DNA from: Verrucomicrobiales bacterium | GTDB lineage: Bacteria; Verrucomicrobiota; Verrucomicrobiia; Verrucomicrobiales; V1-33 | Length of the DNA stretch: 57,616 nt | Reading direction: 5' to 3' | NCBI GenBank assembly: GCA_947460575.1 | Contig: CANHIJ010000007.1 | Span: 1-57,616 of the forward strand | Program-made: the position numbers and the translations under genes | Shown here: piece by piece, positions 1 through 9,785 of the stretch | Layout of the letters: the number at the start of each line of letters is the position of its first letter | How positions within the stretch are numbered: the stretch's first letter is position 1 | Notes under the pieces: generated by a model | What the model saw: only the letters and a program-made list of their open reading frames with translations | What the model was told of the DNA's origin: nothing | Databases searched by the model: none

Positions 1-44
1 AGGCTTTTTCCTCGCGCGCGGGGTTTTTGGGGGCTTCCGTGCTG

Positions 45-62
45 GCACCCCTGCCGGGGTGC
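45..62. repeat. REP-like palindrome
   Basis: An 18-bp near-perfect palindrome, GCACCCCTGCCGGGGTGC. The identical 18-mer occurs at 18798-18815, inside the second gene-free region. No gene is visible from 1 to 521, so this stretch is intergenic. It could form a short GC hairpin, but it has no following T tract, so I do not call it a terminator. Confidence 0.7.
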
Positions 63-140
63 GGGCTCCCTTGGGCTGCGGATCCGGTGGTGTCGCTTTG
101 CTCAACCACCGGCTACTGGCTGAGATGCCTCCGGCATCAT

Positions 141-338
141 GCTGGGCTGGTGTCGGCATCATGCTGGGCTAGCTTCGGGAGCGTGCTGGGCTGGCTTCGG
201 GAGCGTGTTGGGCTGGCTTCGGGAGCGTGCTGGGCTGGCGTCGGCATCATGCTGGGCTGGCTTCGGGAGCGTGCTGGGCTGGCTTCGGGAGTGTGCTGGG
301 CTGGCTTCGGGAGTGTGCTGGGCTGGCTTCGGGATTGC
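141..338. repeat. 22-bp tandem repeat array, nine units
   Basis: Nine head-to-tail units start at 141, 163, 185, 207, 229, 251, 273, 295 and 317, exactly 22 bp apart. The common core is GCTGGGCTGGCTTCGGGAG followed by YGT. Units 1, 2 and 5 carry variant segments with TCGGCATCAT or a changed base. Because 22 is not a multiple of three, the array rotates through all frames, so the open frames across it are repeat-generated and not a gene. There are no unique spacers, which excludes CRISPR. The rest of 1-521 shows no gene. Confidence 0.9.
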
Positions 339-521
339 CGCCGGGCGCGGTCGCCCGGTGCGCTTTGGAGGGGGATTTTGACCGCGCGAGGGACCCGCCT
401 AACAGGTGATCTAGAGGCGGCGAGAGAAAACGCCGCACGCCGCGTCCTTAGGGTGGCAAGGGCTCCATGGTTGGGAGTCGACGCCCGGTTTTAGAATTAT
501 TGCGGCTGTGGATTCAGGTAC

Positions 522-1985
522 TCAGGTGCCGCAGAAGGTTTGATAGGGGCAGGATGGGGGGGTGGGGGGGGCGCTGTAGGTGGGGTGGGTTTCGGGGGGG
601 GCGAAGGGTTGGGCGAGCACGGCGGCGAGGCGGTGGAAGGGGGCGAAATCGCCTTGGTCGGCGGCGGCGGCGAGGGCGGCTTCGACGAGGTGGTTGCGCG
701 GGATGAAGGCGGGGTTGGCGGCGTCGCGGCGCTGTTGGGAGGCGGCGGGGGACTGGGGTTGGCGAGTGAGGCGGGCGGCCCAGCGCTGGTGCCAGAGGGC
801 GAAGGTGGGGTCGGGGAGGGGCGCGAGGAGGTGCAGGGTGCGGAAGGTGTGGGTGTAATCGGCCTGGCGGAGGTGCATCCAAGAGAGGAGGTCTTCGGCG
901 AGGGCGGCGTCTTCGGTTGCTTCGTTGAAGAGGCCGAGTTTTTTTCTGAAACCGGCGAGGCGGTGGGATTGGGCGAGGGCGGGGAAGGCCTGGATGGCGG
1001 CCTGGGCGAGCTCGAGGGCTTGGTTTTCTTGGGGGTGGAGGAGGGGGAGGAGGGTTTCGGCGAAGCGGGCGAGGTTCCACTGGGCGGCGAGGGGTTGCTG
1101 AGCGTAGGCGTAGCGGCCTTGGTGGTCGATGGAGCTAAAAACGGTGGCGGGATCGTAGGCGTCGAGGAAGGCGCAGGGGCCGTAGTCGATGGTTTCGCCG
1201 GAGATGGCCATGTTGTCGGTGTTCATGACGCCGTGGACGAAGCCTGCGAGCATCCACTGGGCGATGAGGGCGGCTTGGCGGCTGATGACGGCGAGGAGAA
1301 AGGCGTGGTAGGGATTTTCCGCGGCGGCGACTTCTGGATAGTGGCGCTGGATCGCGTAGTCGGCTAGAGCTTGGAGGGCGGCGGGGTCGCCCTGGGCGGC
1401 GGCCCACTGGAAAGTGCCGACGCGGAGGTGGCTGGAAGCGACGCGGGTGAGCACGGCGCCGGGGAGGGGGTGGCGGCGGGCCACGGTTTCGCCGGTGCTG
1501 GCGACGGCGAGGCTGCGAGTGGTGGGGATGGCGAGGGCGTGCATGGCTTCGCTGATGAGGTACTCGCGGAGCATGGGGCCGAGGGCGGCGCGGCCGTCGC
1601 CGCCGCGGGAGAAGGGGGTGAGTCCGGCGCCTTTGAGTTGGATATCGAAGCGCTGGCCGGTGGGGGCGATTTGCTCGCCTAGCAAGATAGCGCGGCCGTC
1701 GCCGAGGACGGCGAAGTGGCCGAATTGGTGTCCGGCGTAGGCTTGGGCGAGGGGTTGGGCGCCGGGGGGGAGTTGGTTGCCGGTGAAGAGGGCGGCGTTG
1801 GCCGGGGGCGCGGCGAGGTCGGAGGGCAGGCCAAGGGCAGCGGCGAGGGGGGCGTTGAAGGCCACTAACTGGGGGTGGCGCACCGGGCTGGGGAGGGTGC
1901 GGGTGTGGAAGAGGTCGGGGAGTTGGGCGTAGGAATGTTCGAGTTGCCAGCGGGCGGCGGGCGCAGAGGGGGAGGAAGCGGACAT
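522..1985 (-). CDS. selO: Protein adenylyltransferase SelO (YdiU family)
   Basis: SelO is a pseudokinase-fold enzyme that transfers AMP from ATP to Ser, Thr or Tyr of target proteins. The 487-residue product has the family's usual length. It begins with the typical hSYaqLPdlFhtr segment and contains GdGRAilLGE and FSRGGDGRAALG nucleotide-site stretches. The tail ends F-C-G-T, so a Cys lies third from the end. That is the position of selenocysteine in human SELO and of the C-terminal disulfide Cys in E. coli SelO (family knowledge). I chose the ATG at 1985 because the frame extends upstream only to a TTG at 2030. The gene stands alone, transcribed away from the 22-bp array. Family assignment is firm; targets are unknown. 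Confidence 0.93.
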   Translation of the reverse strand: MSASSPSAPAARWQLEHSYAQLPDLFHTRTLPSPVRHPQLVAFNAPLAAALGLPSDLAAPPANAALFTGNQLPPGAQPLAQAYAGHQFGHFAVLGDGRAILLGEQIAPTGQRFDIQLKGAGLTPFSRGGDGRAALGPMLREYLISEAMHALAIPTTRSLAVASTGETVARRHPLPGAVLTRVASSHLRVGTFQWAAAQGDPAALQALADYAIQRHYPEVAAAENPYHAFLLAVISRQAALIAQWMLAGFVHGVMNTDNMAISGETIDYGPCAFLDAYDPATVFSSIDHQGRYAYAQQPLAAQWNLARFAETLLPLLHPQENQALELAQAAIQAFPALAQSHRLAGFRKKLGLFNEATEDAALAEDLLSWMHLRQADYTHTFRTLHLLAPLPDPTFALWHQRWAARLTRQPQSPAASQQRRDAANPAFIPRNHLVEAALAAAADQGDFAPFHRLAAVLAQPFAPPETHPTYSAPPTPPSCPYQTFCGT

Positions 1986-2104
1986 GGCGGTGGGGAGGCC
2001 GCGGAATGCGATGGCCTCAGCTCCCAGCAAAGGGCGCGGTCTGCGAAAGACAAGGAGGGATGGGAGGGCTGGGCGGGGAGGCGGCCCGCAATTTAGCTAG
2101 GAAA

Positions 2105-3553
2105 TTAGGCGAAGAGTTTCTGGATGGGGCTGGCGGGTTCTACGCCGGTGAGGCGTTGATCGAGGCCTTGGAAGGGGAAGATGAGGCGGTCGTGGTCGAG
2201 GCCGAGGGCGTAGAGGAGGGTGGCGTGGAAGTCGCGGACGGAGACTTTGTCGACGGCGGCTTGGTGGCCGACGTCGTCGGTGGCGCCGTAGTGGAGGCCG
2301 CCTGTGATGCCGCCGCCGGCGAGCCAGACGGTGAAGGCGTGGGGGTTGTGGTCGCGGCCGGGCTTGTCGGCTTTTTGGGAGATGGGGAGGCGGCCGAATT
2401 CGCCGCCGCAGATGACGAGGGTTTCGTCGAGGAGGCCGCGCTGGGCGAGGTCGGCGAGGAGGGCGGCGAAGGGTTGGTCGGTTTCTTGGGCGAATCCGCG
2501 GTGATTGCCGGCGATGTCGCTGTGGCCGTCCCAGGAGAGTTGGTTATCCATGCCGCCGCTGTAGATTTGGACGAAGCGGGTGCCGCGCTCCACGAGGCGG
2601 CGGGCCATGAGGCATTGGGCGGCCATGTGGGCGCAGTGGGGTTGGTCGAGGCCGTAGAGTTTGCGGACGGAGTCGGGTTCTTTGGTGAGGTCGAAGGCGT
2701 CGGGGGCGGCGGTCTGCATGCGGTAAGCTAGTTCGAAGCTAGCGATGCGGTTAGCGAGTTCGGCTTCGGCGCCGGAGTTGGCGAGGTTAGTATGGTTGAG
2801 GCGGGCCATGAGGTCGAGTTGGGCGCGCTGGTGCTGGGGGGTGAGGTCGGCGGGGCGGAGGAGGTTTTCCATGGGTTGGCCTTTGGGTTTGAGCCAAGTG
2901 CCTTGGTAGATGCCGGGGAGGAAGCCGGAGGTCCAGTTACTGGCGTTGCCCTTGGGAAGGCCGCGGTCTTTGGGGTCGCTCATGACGATGAAGGCGGGGA
3001 GGTCGTCGCTGGGGGAGCCGAGGCCGTAGGTGACCCAGGATCCGGCGCTAGGATTTCCCATGCGGGTGACGCCGGTATTCATCATGAAGAGGGCGGGCGA
3101 GTGGTTGTTAGACTCGGTGTGCATGGAGTGGATGAAGCTCATGCGGTCGATCTGCTGGGCGAGGTGGGGGAAGATTGAGCTGGCCCAGGAGCCGCTTTGG
3201 CCGTGCTGGGCCCAGGCGAAGGGGGACTTCATGAGGGGGCCCACGGCGTCGGGAAAGAAGCCGGTTTTGGGGTCGAAGTTAGGGAGGGCCTGGCCGTCGC
3301 GCTTTTGGAGTTCGGGTTTGTAGTCCCAGGTATCGACTTGGCTGGGGCCGCCGTTCATGAAGAGCCAGATCACGGCCTTGGCCTTCCCGGGGAGGTGGGA
3401 GGGCTTGGGGGCCATGGGGTTAGTGCTGGGGGCGGCGAGGCCGCTTTGGCGGAGGAGGTGTTGGAGGGCGAGGAAGCCGAAGCCGCCGCCGGCGCGCTGG
3501 AGGACCTGGCGCCTCCGCCAGGCGGCGAGGGGGTGGGAGGGGTCAGTTGACAT
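2105..3553 (-). CDS. DUF1501 family secreted protein
   Basis: This 482-residue protein has an alkaline-phosphatase/sulfatase-like fold (DUF1501), a family expanded in planctomycetes and verrucomicrobia. The N-terminus has a twin-arginine-like signal: RRRQVL followed by a glycine-rich hydrophobic stretch (residues about 13-35). Recognisable blocks include WLFMNGGPSQVDTWDYKPEL near residue 65, HGQSGSWASSIFPHLA and CGGEFGRLP. The start codon overlaps the end of the upstream PSCyt1-DUF1549-DUF1553 gene by 11 bp, so the two are almost certainly co-transcribed and translationally coupled. DUF1501 proteins usually pair with such cytochrome-like partners; the substrate is unknown, although polysaccharide or phosphate/sulfate ester processing is often suspected. 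Confidence 0.93.
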   Translation of the reverse strand: MSTDPSHPLAAWRRRQVLQRAGGGFGFLALQHLLRQSGLAAPSTNPMAPKPSHLPGKAKAVIWLFMNGGPSQVDTWDYKPELQKRDGQALPNFDPKTGFFPDAVGPLMKSPFAWAQHGQSGSWASSIFPHLAQQIDRMSFIHSMHTESNNHSPALFMMNTGVTRMGNPSAGSWVTYGLGSPSDDLPAFIVMSDPKDRGLPKGNASNWTSGFLPGIYQGTWLKPKGQPMENLLRPADLTPQHQRAQLDLMARLNHTNLANSGAEAELANRIASFELAYRMQTAAPDAFDLTKEPDSVRKLYGLDQPHCAHMAAQCLMARRLVERGTRFVQIYSGGMDNQLSWDGHSDIAGNHRGFAQETDQPFAALLADLAQRGLLDETLVICGGEFGRLPISQKADKPGRDHNPHAFTVWLAGGGITGGLHYGATDDVGHQAAVDKVSVRDFHATLLYALGLDHDRLIFPFQGLDQRLTGVEPASPIQKLFA

Positions 3554-6500
3554 AGATAAATTCGTTGAGGGCGAGGAGGGCTTGGCAGAAGTCCGTTAGG
3601 GCGGCGGCGCGCTCCGCGGGGTCGGCGGCGAGGCGGGGGGCGAGGAAGGCGGCGGCGGCCTCGCGTTCGGAGGGCTGGGGGAGTCGGCCGAAGGCTAACA
3701 AGTAGGCGCGAGAGGCGAAGGGGTCGGGGTCGGTGGTGGCGGGACCGACCGCGGCGGCGACGCGGTCGGCGAAGGCGCGGGACCACTGGCGGACTTGGGG
3801 GCTATTGAGGAAGAGGAGGGCCTGGGGGGCCACGGTGGTGGTGGGGCGGAGGCTTTGGCTGGTGAGGGGCTCGGGGGCGTCGAGGACGAGCATGGAATTG
3901 AGCAACTGGCTGCGCTTGAGAGTGAAGTAGATGCTGCGCCGTCGGCTATCTTCGGAGAGGGTGCCGGGGCCGTAGAGGGTGGGGTCGAGGAGGCCGGAGA
4001 CGGCGAGCATGCTGTCGCGCACGGCCTCGCCTTCGAGGCGGCGGGGGATTTGGCGCAGGAAGAGATTATTGTCTGGATCGGCGGCGGTTTTGGCGGGATC
4101 GGGGGCGCTGTTTTGTTGGTAGGCGGCGCTGGTCATGAGGAGGCGGTGAAGGGGTTTGAGTTTCCAGCCGCCGCGGATGAGTTCGCTGGCGAGCCAGTCG
4201 AGGAGGGCGGGGTGGGAGGGGAGGGCGCCCATTTTGCCGAAGTCGCCGGGGGTGGCGACGAGGCCGCGGCCGAAGTGGTGTTGCCAGAGGCGGTTCACCG
4301 CGACGCGGGCGAGGAGGGGTCCCGCGCCGTGGTCGACGTCGCTGATCCAATTAGCGAGGGAGCGGCGGTGGCCGGAGGAGCGGGATCCGGGGGGAGGGGT
4401 CCAGAGCCACTGGGCGGGGTCGCCGCGGGTGAGGACCTGGAGGAAGCCTGGGGTGGCGACTTGTTGTTTTTGGTTGGGGTCGCCGCGCTTGAGGAGGTGG
4501 GTTTCGGGGAGGAAGGGGGGGCCCTGGGAGTGCATCACGATGGGGGGGAAGCCCTCGGCGCAGACCATGACGGGGGAGGTGGCGGCGGGTTTGCTGGCGA
4601 GGTGGCGGGCGAGCTTTTGCTGGGCTTCCTGCCAAGTGGGCTGGGTGGTTTTCCACCAATCGAAGAGGAGGGATTCCTCGGAGGGGGTAAGGGGGTTGGG
4701 GCGGTGGCGGAGGGCGGCCACGGCGGGAGGGAGGACGGGGGCGCGGAGGTCGGGGGGCGGGCCGCAGCTGACGGAGAGGCGGGGGCGGGCGAGGTTGTGG
4801 CCGGTGTTGACCTTGAATTCGAGGGAAACGGTGAGTTGGGTGCCGTTGGGGAAATCGAGGGGTTCGGCGAAGGGGAAGGAGGCGGCCTGATTTTGGCCGA
4901 TGCCGCCCTGGTCTACGGCCCAGCCGGAGGCGGGGTTATCGTCGAGGGCGGCGGCGCCGGAGAGGTGGTCGGCGTTTTGCTGGTGGGTGACCTGGGGGGG
5001 GAGGAGGGCGATGGTGCGGGGGGGGCCGCCTGGGAGGGCGGCGGCGGTGACGAGGATGCGGCTGAGGGCGAAATTGCCGTTGGGGGCGCGGCCGGGTCCG
5101 TGGGCGGGGGCGGAGTCGTCGCTGAGGGCTTCGAGTTTGAGGGCGGTGAGGGGGTGTTGGGTGGTGGTGGCGGTGAAGGTGTAGACGTCGCTGGGGGCGT
5201 TGGGGCCGCTGGCGCGCCAGGAGCCGTCGTCGAGGGGTTGGAAGGTGGCGCCGCCTTGGGAAGTGAGTTGGGGGTTGTCGAGGAGGGCCCATCCGGGGCT
5301 GGGCGAGGCGGAGCGGTCGCGGAGGTAGGCGGCGAAGGCCGAGGGGCGGTCGGCGGCGGTGGATGCGAGGGCGGCGGAGAGGCGGGCGGTTTCGGCGGCG
5401 AAGTCGGCCTTGGCTTTGGCGGCGGCAGCGGGATCGATTTCGAGGTCGATGTTGCTGCGCACGGTGCTGGTGAAGGTGGCGAGGAGGCGGTAATAATCCT
5501 GGGTGGGGATGGGGTCGAACTTGTGGTCGTGGCAGCGGGCGCAGCCGACGGTGAGGCCGAGGAAAGCGCTGCTGGTGGTGCCGAGCATGTCGTCCATGGC
5601 GTCGTAGCGGGTGCGCTCGACTTCGTTGGCGGTGATTTGGGTGGGGAAAACCCCGGCGCCGAGGAAGCCGGTGGCCATCATGGCTTGGGGGTTTTCGGGG
5701 GCGAATTCGTCGCCGGCGATTTGCCAGCGGGTGAACTGGTCGAAGGGCAGGTCCTCGTTGAGGGCGCGGATCACGAAGTCGCGGTAGTGATAGGCATGGG
5801 GGCGGTCGTAGTCGTGTTCGAAGCCGCTGCTTTCGGCGAAGCGGGCCACGTCGAGCCAATGGCGGGCCCAGCGTTCGCCGTAGGCGGGGGATTGGAGCCA
5901 GCGGTCGAGGAGGGCGGGGTAGGCGGGGGCGCTGGGGGAGTCCTGGGCGAGGGACTGGAGTTCTTCTGGGGAGGGGGGCAAGCCGGTGAGTTGGAGGCAG
6001 GCGCGGCGGGCCAGGGTGGCGGGGGAGGCGGGGGGATTGAAAGTGAGGTGGGAAGATGCGGCGTCGGCGAGGAGGAAGGCGTCGACGGGATGGGGGGCGC
6101 CGGATGGGGGCGGTGCGGTGGCGAGGGGCTGAAAGGCCCACCATTGGCGGTCGGCAGGGGAGACCTGGGAGCGGTCGCGCGGGGGGGATTTTCCGGCGGC
6201 GAGGGGGGCGTCGTAGGGGGCGCCGAGGTCGATCCAGGCGGCGAGTTGGGCGGCGAGGGCTTCGGGGAGGATCGGTTTTTTGGAGGGCATGGCTGGTTTG
6301 GCCTGATGGCGGACCAGTTGGAGGAGGCGGCTTTGGGCGGCGCGGAAGGGTTCGATGGCGGGGCCGTCGGCGCCGCCGCGGAGGAGGCCCTCGCGGGTGG
6401 CGAGGTCGAAATCGCCTTTGGTATGGGAGCCGCCGTGGCAGTCGAGGCAGTGCGTTTGGAGGAGGGGGGCGATGTTTTGGCGGAAGAGCTCCAGGCCTTG

Positions 6501-6581
6501 GGTCATTTTGGCGGCGTGGTCGGGGGGGAGCTCGGCGGCGGCGGCCAGGCCGGAGAGTGCTAGGAAGAACGCAGATCGCAT
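3543..6581 (-). CDS. PSCyt1-DUF1549-DUF1553 protein (planctomycete-type cytochrome)
   Basis: A 1012-residue exported protein. A signal peptide (about residues 1-16, ending AAAA-E) precedes a PSCyt1 cytochrome-c-like domain with haem motif CLDCH (C45, C48, H49) and the distal MPSKK Met. DUF1549 follows (about 150-380) and contains a second C-x-x-C-H at 347-351 (CARCHDHKFDP). DUF1553 occupies the C-terminal third, with the typical HRRSLANW and VNRLWQHHFGRGLV blocks. The DUF1501 gene starts inside the last codons of this one. Such pairs are abundant in PVC bacteria and are inferred to act in periplasmic oxidation or breakdown of complex sugars; no sulfatase or glycosidase gene sits next to this pair. 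Confidence 0.93.
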   Translation of the reverse strand: MRSAFFLALSGLAAAAELPPDHAAKMTQGLELFRQNIAPLLQTHCLDCHGGSHTKGDFDLATREGLLRGGADGPAIEPFRAAQSRLLQLVRHQAKPAMPSKKPILPEALAAQLAAWIDLGAPYDAPLAAGKSPPRDRSQVSPADRQWWAFQPLATAPPPSGAPHPVDAFLLADAASSHLTFNPPASPATLARRACLQLTGLPPSPEELQSLAQDSPSAPAYPALLDRWLQSPAYGERWARHWLDVARFAESSGFEHDYDRPHAYHYRDFVIRALNEDLPFDQFTRWQIAGDEFAPENPQAMMATGFLGAGVFPTQITANEVERTRYDAMDDMLGTTSSAFLGLTVGCARCHDHKFDPIPTQDYYRLLATFTSTVRSNIDLEIDPAAAAKAKADFAAETARLSAALASTAADRPSAFAAYLRDRSASPSPGWALLDNPQLTSQGGATFQPLDDGSWRASGPNAPSDVYTFTATTTQHPLTALKLEALSDDSAPAHGPGRAPNGNFALSRILVTAAALPGGPPRTIALLPPQVTHQQNADHLSGAAALDDNPASGWAVDQGGIGQNQAASFPFAEPLDFPNGTQLTVSLEFKVNTGHNLARPRLSVSCGPPPDLRAPVLPPAVAALRHRPNPLTPSEESLLFDWWKTTQPTWQEAQQKLARHLASKPAATSPVMVCAEGFPPIVMHSQGPPFLPETHLLKRGDPNQKQQVATPGFLQVLTRGDPAQWLWTPPPGSRSSGHRRSLANWISDVDHGAGPLLARVAVNRLWQHHFGRGLVATPGDFGKMGALPSHPALLDWLASELIRGGWKLKPLHRLLMTSAAYQQNSAPDPAKTAADPDNNLFLRQIPRRLEGEAVRDSMLAVSGLLDPTLYGPGTLSEDSRRRSIYFTLKRSQLLNSMLVLDAPEPLTSQSLRPTTTVAPQALLFLNSPQVRQWSRAFADRVAAAVGPATTDPDPFASRAYLLAFGRLPQPSEREAAAAFLAPRLAADPAERAAALTDFCQALLALNEFIYVN

Positions 6582-6733
6582 GGTGGGGGGTACGCGATCC
6601 GGGGCGCTCGCTTCTCAGCGGGCTGAGGTGGGGGAGGAAGGGGCCGCCTTGCGCGGGGCGCGGGGGTGTGCATGGTGGGGCCGCGCTGGGGCCGGGGACG
6701 ATGGCTGTGGCCGCTCCTATTTATCTCAATTAA

Positions 6734-7849
<1,116 letters not shown>

Positions 7850-7904
7850 GGGAAGGCGGGAAGTTTTTAGTTTCCCGCGCCCGGATTTCAGCGATGGTGG
7901 GAGG

Positions 7905-9785
7905 GTGACTGAATCTTCCTCCCGCCATCTCTGGCAACATTTGCTGGCGGTCTTGTGGCTGCTGGCGGGCGCGGCCCCGCTGCGCGCCGACGTGAAGCGG
8001 CCCGCTACGCCGCCGGTGCCAGTGGCGCGCCCGGCCCAAGCGGAGGCGATCCGCGGATTTCCGGTGGCGATCCGGCTGGAGGGGGTGACTTCCTCGGCGC
8101 GGGTGCTGCAGTTTATCATGCGGCAGCCGCCGAAGCACGGGCGCTTGGAGGGAGCGCCGACCTCGGCGGGCAAAGACAGCGCGGTGGTGCGCTATGTGGC
8201 GGATCCGGGGTCGACGGCGACCAGCGATAGTTTTTCCTATGCGGTGAAGGTGGAGGGGAGCGGGTCGTCGGAAGAGGCGGTGGTTTCGCTGCGGCTGAGC
8301 GACCCCGCGGCGGTGCTGGAGGTGCCCAGCGGGGTGGATTTGGGGCGGCTTTTGGCGATGGAGGTGAGCGAGCACGGGGTGCGCATCGCCAATAAGGGCA
8401 ATGCGCCCTTTCGGGCGACGGTGCCTTTGCCAGAGGGCTGGAGTTGGGCGGTGCCGCCGGGCGGGCGCTTTGACGTTGCGCCGGGGGGACAGATCGAGGC
8501 GGTGGTGCGGGTGCGGCCCAAGGAGGCGGGGGAAGTGGATGAAAAAGTGCTGCTGCGCCCGGGGTATGCGCTGCGATTTACGGGTCGGGTGTTGCCGCCT
8601 TTTTTGGGGTATCCGTCGCTGCTGCGGCTGCAGTGGGAGCCAGAGCCGTTCCGCCGGGCGTACCGCTTTAATATCCGCAACAATCGGGGGGAGGCGATGC
8701 GCTTGCGCCTGAGCGCTCCTGCGGGGGTGGAGGTGCCGGCGAGCGTGGAGATTCCAGTGGCGGAGTCGGTGGAAGTGGCGGTGACTTGTGCGGGGCAGGT
8801 CAGCGTGCCCTTGGCGGGGAAGATCCGTTTAGAGGCGCCGGGATGGGTGCAGGAGATCGACTACGAGGCGGCCGCGGCACCGGCGGTGATGGAGTTGAGC
8901 GGAGTGGGCGCGGATGGGGTGGTCGATTTTGGAGTATTGGAAAAGGCGGAGGGGGCGGTGCGGACGCTGGTGCTGCGCAATGTGGGGGGCACGGCTTCGG
9001 TGGTGCGCTGGGATGGGCTGCGCTTTTTTGTGGTGGAAGGCTTGGAGGACGAGGCGGTGCTGGCGCCGCAGGCGGAGCGGACTTTTGCGATCCGGCCGCG
9101 CCCAGATGAACCGGGGCGCCTGCGGGAGGAACTGGCCTTGCGGATGGCGGGGGGAGATCGCTTGCTCAAGCTGCAGGCGGAGATCGACCCCAAGGCGAGC
9201 CAGGCGGCGCTGATGGCGGGCACGGTCTTGGAAGTCAAAGCGGCGGCGCCGGGGAGTCCGGAGTTGGCGCGGCCGCGGTCGGAGCGGGGGCGGCAGCTGC
9301 GGGTGCAGGTCTTGACGGCGGGGCTGATGGAGGCCATTCCGAATGCCGATGCCAGCTTGCCCACGGTGAATGCGGTGCGGCTGATTGAGGCCGAAACCGG
9401 TCCCGAGCGCCTCGTATTTGAGTGGGATGCCCCTGGGCCTGGGGTGTGGACTTACAAGGTGCTGGTGCGGATGCTGCGCAATCACGGGCTGCAACAGGCT
9501 CCGATCCCGGAATACGGCACGATGGACAACGTGGCGGTTTCGGCCACTCCGCTGGGAGGGCGGGCGGAGGTAACGCACTTGCGGCCGGGAGTGCGCTGGT
9601 CGTGCCGCATCGTCGGCCTGCGCAGCGACGGGGTGGCGACCAAGGCGGGGGACGACCTGACCTTCCTAACGCCGCCGGTGGGGCCCTCGCGCTGGCCGTG
9701 GCGGGTGCTGGGGCTGCTAGGAGTGATCTCAGTGGGCCTGTACGTGCGGCAAAAGTGGAGGGAGGATGTGAAGTGGAAGAACTAG
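7905..9785 (+). CDS. Secreted ASH/Ig-like repeat protein with C-terminal membrane anchor
   Basis: I do not recognise a named family for the full protein. The GTG at 7905 follows a GGTGGGAGG-like ribosome site and gives a clear signal peptide (hydrophobic residues about 8-26, then LRAD). The roughly 626-residue product is a string of beta-sandwich modules. One stretch (coding about 8910-9200) has the ASH/HYDIN-type pattern: VVDFG, LVLRNVGG, LAPQAERTFAIRP. A fibronectin-III-like domain near the C-terminus reads VFEWDAPGPGVWTYKVLVR ... VTHLRPG. One hydrophobic helix (WPWRVLGLLGVISVGLYV) and a basic tail end the protein. It overlaps hemW by 13 bp, so they are probably co-transcribed. A structural or adhesive role in the envelope is inferred. 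Confidence 0.75.
   Translation: MTESSSRHLWQHLLAVLWLLAGAAPLRADVKRPATPPVPVARPAQAEAIRGFPVAIRLEGVTSSARVLQFIMRQPPKHGRLEGAPTSAGKDSAVVRYVADPGSTATSDSFSYAVKVEGSGSSEEAVVSLRLSDPAAVLEVPSGVDLGRLLAMEVSEHGVRIANKGNAPFRATVPLPEGWSWAVPPGGRFDVAPGGQIEAVVRVRPKEAGEVDEKVLLRPGYALRFTGRVLPPFLGYPSLLRLQWEPEPFRRAYRFNIRNNRGEAMRLRLSAPAGVEVPASVEIPVAESVEVAVTCAGQVSVPLAGKIRLEAPGWVQEIDYEAAAAPAVMELSGVGADGVVDFGVLEKAEGAVRTLVLRNVGGTASVVRWDGLRFFVVEGLEDEAVLAPQAERTFAIRPRPDEPGRLREELALRMAGGDRLLKLQAEIDPKASQAALMAGTVLEVKAAAPGSPELARPRSERGRQLRVQVLTAGLMEAIPNADASLPTVNAVRLIEAETGPERLVFEWDAPGPGVWTYKVLVRMLRNHGLQQAPIPEYGTMDNVAVSATPLGGRAEVTHLRPGVRWSCRIVGLRSDGVATKAGDDLTFLTPPVGPSRWPWRVLGLLGVISVGLYVRQKWREDVKWKN

Noticed and set aside
141..338. Possible CRISPR array
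   Set aside because: Units are contiguous without unique spacers and no cas genes are near.
27..494. Open frame encoding Cys/Trp/Gly repeats
   Set aside because: Produced by the 22-bp tandem array read in rotating frames; no start signal or family.
1135..1407. Arg/Pro-rich frames overlapping selO on the same strand
   Set aside because: Alternative-frame shadows with only biased composition.
3795..6563. 922-codon open frame on the + strand, antisense to the PSCyt1 gene
   Set aside because: It is the shadow of a real gene on a G-rich strand: low complexity in Gly, Glu, Ala and Val, no domain, and the - strand frame has clear haem motifs and DUF1549/DUF1553 blocks.
9700..9785. C-terminal helix and basic tail of the secreted protein as an exosortase sorting signal
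   Set aside because: No PEP-like motif precedes the helix and the tail after it is too long and mixed.
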